From: Pseudomonas sp. TH43 | GTDB lineage: Bacteria > Pseudomonadota > Gammaproteobacteria > Pseudomonadales > Pseudomonadaceae | Length of the DNA stretch: 64,000 nt | Assembly: GCF_016650635.1 (NCBI RefSeq) | Contig: NZ_JAEKFI010000001.1 | Location: 434,001 to 498,000, forward strand | Direction of reading: 5' to 3' | Shown: positions 58,962 to 64,000 of the stretch, piece by piece | How the letters are laid out: every line of letters begins with the position of its first letter | How positions within the stretch are numbered: the stretch's first letter is position 1 | Notes under the pieces: generated by a model | Seen by the model: only the letters and a program-made list of their open reading frames with translations | Told to the model about the DNA's origin: nothing | Databases searched by the model: none | Program-made: the position numbers and the translations under genes

Positions 58962-60155
58962 TCAGTAGAGGCATTCCACGGCCATGGCCGTTGCTTCGCC
59001 GCCGCCGATGCAGATGGCCGCGATCCCGCGCTTGAGATTGCGCTGGCGCAACGCCGAGAGCAACGTCACCAGAATCCGCGCACCGGATGCGCCGATCGGA
59101 TGGCCCAGCGCACAGGCACCGCCATGCACGTTGAGCTTGTCGTGCGAAATCTCAAGATGAGTCATCGCCGCCATGGCCACGACGGCAAATGCTTCATTGA
59201 CCTCGAACAGATCCACCTGATCCAGCGACCAACCGGTCTTCTTGATCAGCTTGTTGATCGCCCCAATCGGCGCCACCGGAAACAGGCCCGGCGTGTCAGC
59301 AAACGCCGCATGGCCATGAATCACCGCCAGCGCTTTCAAACCAAGTTTCTGTGCCTGCGATTGACGCATCAGCACCAATGCTGCCGCACCGTCGGAGATC
59401 GAACTGGAGTTGGCCGCCGTCACCGTGCCGCCCTCGCGGAACGCCGGTTTCAGCGAGGCGATCTTGTCCAGTTTGGCTTTTGGCGGCTGCTCGTCATGGC
59501 TGATCAGCACCTGCTCTTTGCCAACGGTCACGGTCAGCGGGACGATTTCGTCCTTGAAGCTGCCGTCCTTGATTGCCTGCTGCGCGCGGGTCGTCGAGGC
59601 GATGGCAAAAGCGTCTTGCGCTTCGCGGCTGAAGTCATTGGTTTCAGCACAATCCTCGGCGAAGGTGCCCATCAAACGGCCCTTGTCGTAGGCGTCTTCG
59701 AGGCCATCGAGGAACATCGAATCGAGCACGCGGCCGTGGCCCATGCGATAGCCGGCGCGGGCACGGTCGAGCAGATACGGCGAGTTGGACATGCTTTCCA
59801 TGCCCCCGGCGATCACCACGTCAGCGCTGCCGGCAATCAGCATGTCGTGCGCGAGAATCGTGGTTTCCATGCCCGAGCCGCACATCTTGTTGACGGTGGT
59901 GCAACGGGTCGACTTGTCCAGCCCGGCGCCCAGCGCAGCTTGACGCGCAGGTGCCTGGCCGAGGCCGGCAGGCAGTACGCAACCGAACAGCACTTCATCA
60001 ACCGAGTCGCTGGCAACGCCGGCACGTTCAACCGCAGCCTTGATCGCCGCGGCGCCAAGTTGTGGCGCGGTGAGGCTTTTCAGTTCGCCCTGAAAGCCGC
60101 CCATCGGGGTGCGCACGGCGCTGGCGATAACAATTGGATCGTTGGAAATAGTCAT
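58962..60155 (-). CDS. Acetyl-CoA acetyltransferase (thiolase II)
   Basis: A 397-residue thiolase with nucleophile Cys92 in TTVNKMCGSGMETTI, FEVNEAFAVVAMA, the active-site His in GGACALGHPIGASGARI, and the second Cys in AAICIGGGEATAMAVE. It cleaves 3-ketoacyl-CoA (for example 2-methylacetoacetyl-CoA) with CoA, or condenses acetyl-CoA. ATG after AAGGAGGAT. It follows the SDR gene by 12 bp in the same operon. Confidence 0.92.
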   Translation of the reverse strand: MTISNDPIVIASAVRTPMGGFQGELKSLTAPQLGAAAIKAAVERAGVASDSVDEVLFGCVLPAGLGQAPARQAALGAGLDKSTRCTTVNKMCGSGMETTILAHDMLIAGSADVVIAGGMESMSNSPYLLDRARAGYRMGHGRVLDSMFLDGLEDAYDKGRLMGTFAEDCAETNDFSREAQDAFAIASTTRAQQAIKDGSFKDEIVPLTVTVGKEQVLISHDEQPPKAKLDKIASLKPAFREGGTVTAANSSSISDGAAALVLMRQSQAQKLGLKALAVIHGHAAFADTPGLFPVAPIGAINKLIKKTGWSLDQVDLFEVNEAFAVVAMAAMTHLEISHDKLNVHGGACALGHPIGASGARILVTLLSALRQRNLKRGIAAICIGGGEATAMAVECLY

Positions 60156-60167
60156 GACAAATCCTCC

Positions 60168-60929
60168 TTACTTGGCGGCCATGCGCAAGGCGCCGTCGAG
60201 ACGGATCACCTCGCCATTGAGCATGCTGTTTTCGATGATATGCCGAACCAGTGCAGCGTACTCGGCAGGCTTGCCCAGGCGCGGCGGGAACGGTACGCCG
60301 GCGGCCAGCGAGTCACGCACTTCCGGGGTCATGCCGGCCATCATCGGCGTTTCGAAAATGCCTGGGGCGATGGTCATCACGCGAATGCCAAAACGCGCCA
60401 GTTCGCGCGCGGCCGGCAGGGTCAGGCTGGCGATCGCACCTTTGGACGCCGCGTACGCGGCTTGACCGATCTGGCCGTCAAACGCCGCGACTGAAGCGGT
60501 ATTGATGATCACGCCACGCTCACCGTCAGCATCTGCCGCAGATTCCGCCATCGCCGCAGCGGCCAGACGCAGCATGTTGAAACTGCCGATCAGGTTGACG
60601 TTGATCACCTGGGCGAAGCTGCTCAACGCATGCGGGCCGTTCTTGCCGAGGATCTTCTCGCCACGCACGATACCGGCGCAATTGATCAGGCCGTTGAGGC
60701 TGCCAAACGCGGCGACCGTCGCTTGTACGGCAGCTTCGGCGGCGGCTTCGTTGCTGATGTCGGCGACCACGCTTTGTGCGCCCAGCCGCTCGGCTTGTGC
60801 GGCGACGGCTTCAGCGTTCATGTCCACCAACATCACCTTGGCGCCGGCACTGACAAGCAATTCAGCGGTGGCGGCACCCAGGCCAGACGCGCCGCCGGTG
60901 ACGATAAAAACCTTGTTTTCGATCTGCAT
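60168..60929 (-). CDS. SDR-family 3-hydroxyacyl-CoA dehydrogenase (type II-like)
   Basis: A 253-residue short-chain dehydrogenase: NAD motif [29 protein letters not shown] (about 10-38), INCAGI, and Tyr/Lys in [15 protein letters not shown]. Close in plan to 3-hydroxy-2-methylbutyryl-CoA dehydrogenase (HSD10-like), which oxidises the hydroxyacyl-CoA before thiolysis. ATG at 60927-60929 after GAAGGAAACTG; the frame is open further upstream into the ligase gene. The thiolase gene is next. Confidence 0.9.
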   Translation of the reverse strand: MQIENKVFIVTGGASGLGAATAELLVSAGAKVMLVDMNAEAVAAQAERLGAQSVVADISNEAAAEAAVQATVAAFGSLNGLINCAGIVRGEKILGKNGPHALSSFAQVINVNLIGSFNMLRLAAAAMAESAADADGERGVIINTASVAAFDGQIGQAAYAASKGAIASLTLPAARELARFGIRVMTIAPGIFETPMMAGMTPEVRDSLAAGVPFPPRLGKPAEYAALVRHIIENSMLNGEVIRLDGALRMAAK

Positions 60930-60945
60930 GACAGTTTCCTTCAAT

Positions 60946-62610
60946 TCAAGCTGAAACGTTGTGCGCCGCGGCCTCTTGAGCCTTGGCGATTTCCTGGTTG
61001 CGCAAGATAAAGCGCTGCAATTTGCCACTCGGGGTCTTGGGCAATTCGCTGACAAATTCGATTTCACGCGGGTATGAATGCGCGGCGAGACGCTTGCGCA
61101 CGTGCTGGCGCAACTCTTCGGCCAACTCTGGCGCCGCGCGGTATTGCGCGCTGAGCACGACGAAGGCTTTCACCAGTTCGGTACGCTCCGGATCCGGTTT
61201 GCCGACCACGGCCGCTTCGACCACCGCGGGGTGTTCGATCAGCGCGCTTTCGACGTCGAACGGGCCGACGCGATAGCCGGAGGTAGTGATCACGTCATCG
61301 CTGCGGCCAACGAAGCTGATGCTGCCGTCCGGGTTCCATTCCACGGTGTCGCCGCTGAGGTAGTAATCGCCGACGAAGGCTTTGGTCGGCGCGCCTTCAT
61401 AGCCGCCAAACCAGCACATCGGCGATTGAGGTCGATCGATGGCAAGGATCCCGGGCTGGCCGACCCCCAGTTCGTTGTATTGGTCGTCGAGCACGACGAT
61501 GCGATGGCCCGGCGAGGCAAAACCGGCGGCGCCGACGTGTACCGGATGGTCGAAACCGTGGTGATTGCACAGCACCATGCCCAATTCGGTCTGGCCGTAA
61601 TGATCATGAATGACCACGTCGAGATTGTCGGCGAACCAGCGAATCACTTCGGGGTTCAGTGGCTCACCGGCGCTGCTGACGATGCGCAACTTGCCCTTGA
61701 TCGACCTGGCGAACTCGTCGCCGCCGGCAATCAGTAGGCGATAGGCCGTCGGCGAACCCGTGAGGTTGGTGATGCCGTACTTGTTGATCACCCGGCAGGT
61801 GCTTTCGAGGGTGAACGGACCATCGTAAAACGTGATCGGATGGCCCATCGACAACGGCCCGGTGACGCCGAAATAAATGCCATAGGCCCAGCCCGGATCA
61901 GCGACATTCCAGAAGGCATCCTGCGGGCGCAGATCAACGGCATCCCGGGTGTAGCTCTGGAATGCGACGATGGCTTTGAGCGGTACGGAAAGCGCTTTCG
62001 ACGGGCCAGTGGTGCCCGAAGTGAACATCAGCAGGAACGGATCTTCGCCGGTGAGCAGAACCGGCTCACAGACGTTGGAGTGATTGGCCAGTTCGGCCCA
62101 GAAACTGAAATCGCCACGGACGATGCCCTGGCCTTTGGCGCCACCGACGGTGACCAGGGTCGGGCAGTCGACGACTTCTGCGAGTTTCGGCCGATTGACC
62201 GCGTCGGTCACCACGACTTTGGCGCCTGAACTGTTCAGGCGATGTTCGAGTGCTTTGGGGCCAAAAGCGGTGAACAGCGGCTGATAGACCGCGCCGATTC
62301 GCCAGGTGGCGAACACGGTGATGAGCAATTCGACGTTGCGCGGCAGCAGGCCGGCGACCTTGTCGCCCTTCTGTACGCCCTGGGCGAGGAGAAAATTGGC
62401 GAAACGCGCGGCTTTGTCCTGCAAGTCGCTGAAAGTGTACGTCGCACTGGCGCCGTCGCGGCCTTCCCAGAACAGCGCAATGCGTCCCGGCAATGCATGG
62501 CGGTCGCAGCATTCGACGCAGGCGTTGAGCGCCGCCAGCGTACCGCTGAGCGCGGCATCCACGGTGTGCTGATAGTTGAACTGTTCAGTGGCAGACAAGT
62601 AATCGCGCAT
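60946..62610 (-). CDS. AMP-dependent acyl-CoA synthetase
   Basis: A 554-residue ANL ligase: P-loop [17 protein letters not shown] (about 194-210), [13 protein letters not shown] (A5), [41 protein letters not shown] (A7/A8 hinge), and Lys in [14 protein letters not shown]. The AcsA/Acs-like order suggests activation of a short or branched carboxylic acid to its CoA thioester, feeding the neighbouring oxidation genes. 16 bp upstream of the SDR gene in the operon. Confidence 0.9.
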   Translation of the reverse strand: MRDYLSATEQFNYQHTVDAALSGTLAALNACVECCDRHALPGRIALFWEGRDGASATYTFSDLQDKAARFANFLLAQGVQKGDKVAGLLPRNVELLITVFATWRIGAVYQPLFTAFGPKALEHRLNSSGAKVVVTDAVNRPKLAEVVDCPTLVTVGGAKGQGIVRGDFSFWAELANHSNVCEPVLLTGEDPFLLMFTSGTTGPSKALSVPLKAIVAFQSYTRDAVDLRPQDAFWNVADPGWAYGIYFGVTGPLSMGHPITFYDGPFTLESTCRVINKYGITNLTGSPTAYRLLIAGGDEFARSIKGKLRIVSSAGEPLNPEVIRWFADNLDVVIHDHYGQTELGMVLCNHHGFDHPVHVGAAGFASPGHRIVVLDDQYNELGVGQPGILAIDRPQSPMCWFGGYEGAPTKAFVGDYYLSGDTVEWNPDGSISFVGRSDDVITTSGYRVGPFDVESALIEHPAVVEAAVVGKPDPERTELVKAFVVLSAQYRAAPELAEELRQHVRKRLAAHSYPREIEFVSELPKTPSGKLQRFILRNQEIAKAQEAAAHNVSA

Positions 62611-62760
62611 TGCCAGAATCCCTCTGTGTTTTTATTAGGCTGGGAAGCGTAAACAACAGGGGGATAGTCGCGCTGTGGGGCTGTGGCGGCAATGGTCAAA
62701 GCCATCAAAGTGGCTGACTGGTTTGGCCAGGGTTCAGATCATTTGGCGCCTATCAGGACG

Positions 62761-62828
62761 CCATCGCTGGCAAGCCAGCTCCCACAGGGTCAGCACAAAT
62801 CCTGTGGGAGCTGGCTTGCCAGCGATGG
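62761..62828. repeat. REP pair (CATCGCTGGCAAGCCAGCTCCCAC family)
   Basis: CCATCGCTGGCAAGCCAGCTCCCAC at 62761-62785 and its exact inverse at 62804-62828 with an 18-bp spacer, between the AraC stop and the ligase start. A fourth REP family in the window. Confidence 0.92.
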
Positions 62829-62856
62829 GGCCGGGCCCGGCGACAACTAATCCGGA

Positions 62857-63873
62857 TCAGACTGCTTCGTTGAGGATCAACGTGCGGTAGTGCCCGGGAT
62901 TCGACCCCGACCACTTGCGAAACGCCTTGTAGAACGAACTCGCATCGGCGAACCCCAACCGCGCCGCGATCTCGACAAAACTGATCGAAGGTTCCGCCAG
63001 CCAGACAATCGCCAACTCTTTGCGCACGCTGTCCTTGAGCCCTTGATACGTCTGCCCTTCCTCGGCAAGACGCCGGCGCAAGGTCGAGGCCGACATGCAC
63101 AATTGCTGCGCCAGGGCGTCGGTTTCCGGCCATTGCTCGGCGGGTAATTGCCGCAAATCCTGCTTGATCCGACTGGCCAGGCTTTCCGGGTCGCGGTACT
63201 TCACCAGAATGTTCGCCGGCGCCTGGGCCAGAAAGCGCTTCAGCTCGTCGGCTGTGCGCTTGATTGGCAGGTCGAGGCAATCGGCCGAAAAGATCATCCG
63301 CGTGCGCGGCCGGTCGAAGCGCAGGTTTTCCGAGAACATCACCCGATAGTCGTCAGTGAAGTCCGGCGCCGGACAGCGCAGTTCGATGGCCAGAATCGGA
63401 ATCCTGCGCCCCGCCAGCCAGCAGGCGACGCCGTGGACGATCATCCAATAGGTGAAATAGGTGAAAGCGCGACGCGGCTCGGGGTCGTCCTCCAACAGGA
63501 CGATTTCCGCCAGGCTCTGCTGGTGCACCAGTTGCGCGGGCAGGCGCTCGAGCATCAGTGACAGAAAACTCAAGCCACTGCCCAAGCCGGCCGCGAGCGT
63601 CGGTTGCGCCATCGCGCTGCGGCAGAGAAACTCCAGACTGCCGGACTTGAGCTTGCGCAAGTCCATGCCGAAAAACTCGTCATCGCCGCGCCGGGCCAGC
63701 AAGCGCCAGAGTCTGGCGTACTGCGAGGCCGGTACCCGACCGTTTTCGGTTTGCAGCAGCGCCGGATCGATGCCGACCTTGCTCAAGACTTCTTCCGTGG
63801 CCACGCCCGGGGCACAACTTTGCAACAGTGCTTCACGCACCAGTTGAACGGCGATGGTGTCTTTTTCCGACAT
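62857..63873 (-). CDS. AraC-family transcriptional regulator (arabinose-binding-like N-domain)
   Basis: A 338-residue regulator of the OruR/ArgR-like AraC group: an N-terminal Arabinose_bd-type domain (about 20-210, LLSKVGIDPALLQTENGRVPASQYARLWRLLARRGDDEFFGM) and a C-terminal HTH (about 235-335, LCMSASTLRRRLAEEGQTYQGLKDSVRKELA and EIAARLGFADASSFYKAFRKWSGSNPGHYR). ATG at 63871-63873 is chosen. It precedes the ligase/SDR/thiolase/dehydrogenase/hydratase genes on the same strand and is the likely activator of that cluster. Confidence 0.9.
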   Translation of the reverse strand: MSEKDTIAVQLVREALLQSCAPGVATEEVLSKVGIDPALLQTENGRVPASQYARLWRLLARRGDDEFFGMDLRKLKSGSLEFLCRSAMAQPTLAAGLGSGLSFLSLMLERLPAQLVHQQSLAEIVLLEDDPEPRRAFTYFTYWMIVHGVACWLAGRRIPILAIELRCPAPDFTDDYRVMFSENLRFDRPRTRMIFSADCLDLPIKRTADELKRFLAQAPANILVKYRDPESLASRIKQDLRQLPAEQWPETDALAQQLCMSASTLRRRLAEEGQTYQGLKDSVRKELAIVWLAEPSISFVEIAARLGFADASSFYKAFRKWSGSNPGHYRTLILNEAV

Positions 63874-63940
63874 GGAACCCAGCAAATCCTGTTGTTTTTC
63901 GAATGACCCGCATCTTACCCCAACCCACACAAATCCCCAT

Positions 63941-64000
63941 GTAGGAGCTGCCGCAGGCTGCAATCTTTTGATGGCGATTTTAAAAAAACCAGATCAAAAG
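63941..64000. repeat. REP element cut by the right window edge
   Basis: GTAGGAGCTGCCGCAGGCTGCAATCTTTTGAT at 63941-63972 is followed by the start of its inverted partner (ATCAAAAG at 63993-64000), which continues outside the window. Confidence 0.8.

Noticed and set aside
58818..60494. 558-codon plus-strand frame opposite the thiolase and SDR genes
   Set aside because: It crosses an intergenic REP pair and two real genes on the other strand and has no protein-like motif.

Overview
The window reads as chromosomal DNA of a Pseudomonas of the P. fluorescens group. The evidence is a GC-rich, densely packed layout, a complete arnBCADTEF-ugd operon with an extra arnT, FecI/FecR/TonB receptor signalling, and many intergenic REP-type inverted repeats in at least four families. 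I found no rRNA, tRNA, CRISPR array or insertion sequence.

Region by region. 1-6.5 kb: the 5' end of a membrane sensor gene, a Tat-exported SMP-30/gluconolactonase-like enzyme, a divergent MFS/LysR pair, inaA, a CsbD stress protein and a DUF1206 membrane protein. 6.6-8.2 kb: an 8-copy heptanucleotide repeat and a YcaD-like MFS transporter. 8.3-16.4 kb: a compact seven-gene minus-strand operon with a divergent LysR gene. It encodes a stand-alone adenylation enzyme, an acyl carrier protein, two acyl-CoA-dehydrogenase-like flavoproteins, an MFS exporter, an alpha/beta hydrolase and a PanB-like C1-transfer enzyme. The adenylation pocket, aligned by eye, reads almost like the L-proline pocket of PltF/RedM-type enzymes, and one flavoprotein keeps the isovaleryl-CoA-dehydrogenase/AnaB-type catalytic Glu. 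This looks like a small-molecule pathway starting from an ACP-bound proline-like acid and is the best candidate here for an undescribed system.

16.5-20.6 kb: a TonB-dependent siderophore receptor with an STN signalling domain, FecR and FecI, with a Fur-box-like site upstream of fecI. 20.7-26.2 kb: a DUF417 membrane protein, then an AraC regulator divergent from a gamma-glutamyl-amine catabolic set (glutamine-synthetase-like ligase, PotF-like binding protein, PuuB-like oxidase). 26.4-30 kb: pqiB-pqiC without pqiA, and an orphan sensor kinase. 30.2-34.2 kb: an Ais-like phosphatase, a first ArnT and another GT39 glycosyltransferase. 34.4-38 kb: an Fbp-type ferric iron ABC transporter. 38-39 kb: a lone tyrosine recombinase. 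39.4-49.8 kb: arnBCADTEF-ugd plus a further GT39 gene, which together modify lipid A with 4-amino-4-deoxy-L-arabinose. 49.9-52.6 kb: a GNAT, an MFS and an HPP protein. 52.7-54 kb: an AT-richer islet with a doubly frameshifted PAAR-type secreted-effector gene and a small membrane-anchored protein, possibly its immunity partner. 54.4-63.9 kb: branched-chain or short-chain acyl-CoA catabolism (HIBYL-CoA hydrolase and acyl-CoA dehydrogenase on the plus strand; AraC regulator, acyl-CoA ligase, SDR, thiolase, acyl-CoA dehydrogenase and enoyl-CoA hydratase on the minus strand).

All family assignments come from reading translated sequence and motifs by eye; no database search was run. Residue numbers count from the start codon chosen here.
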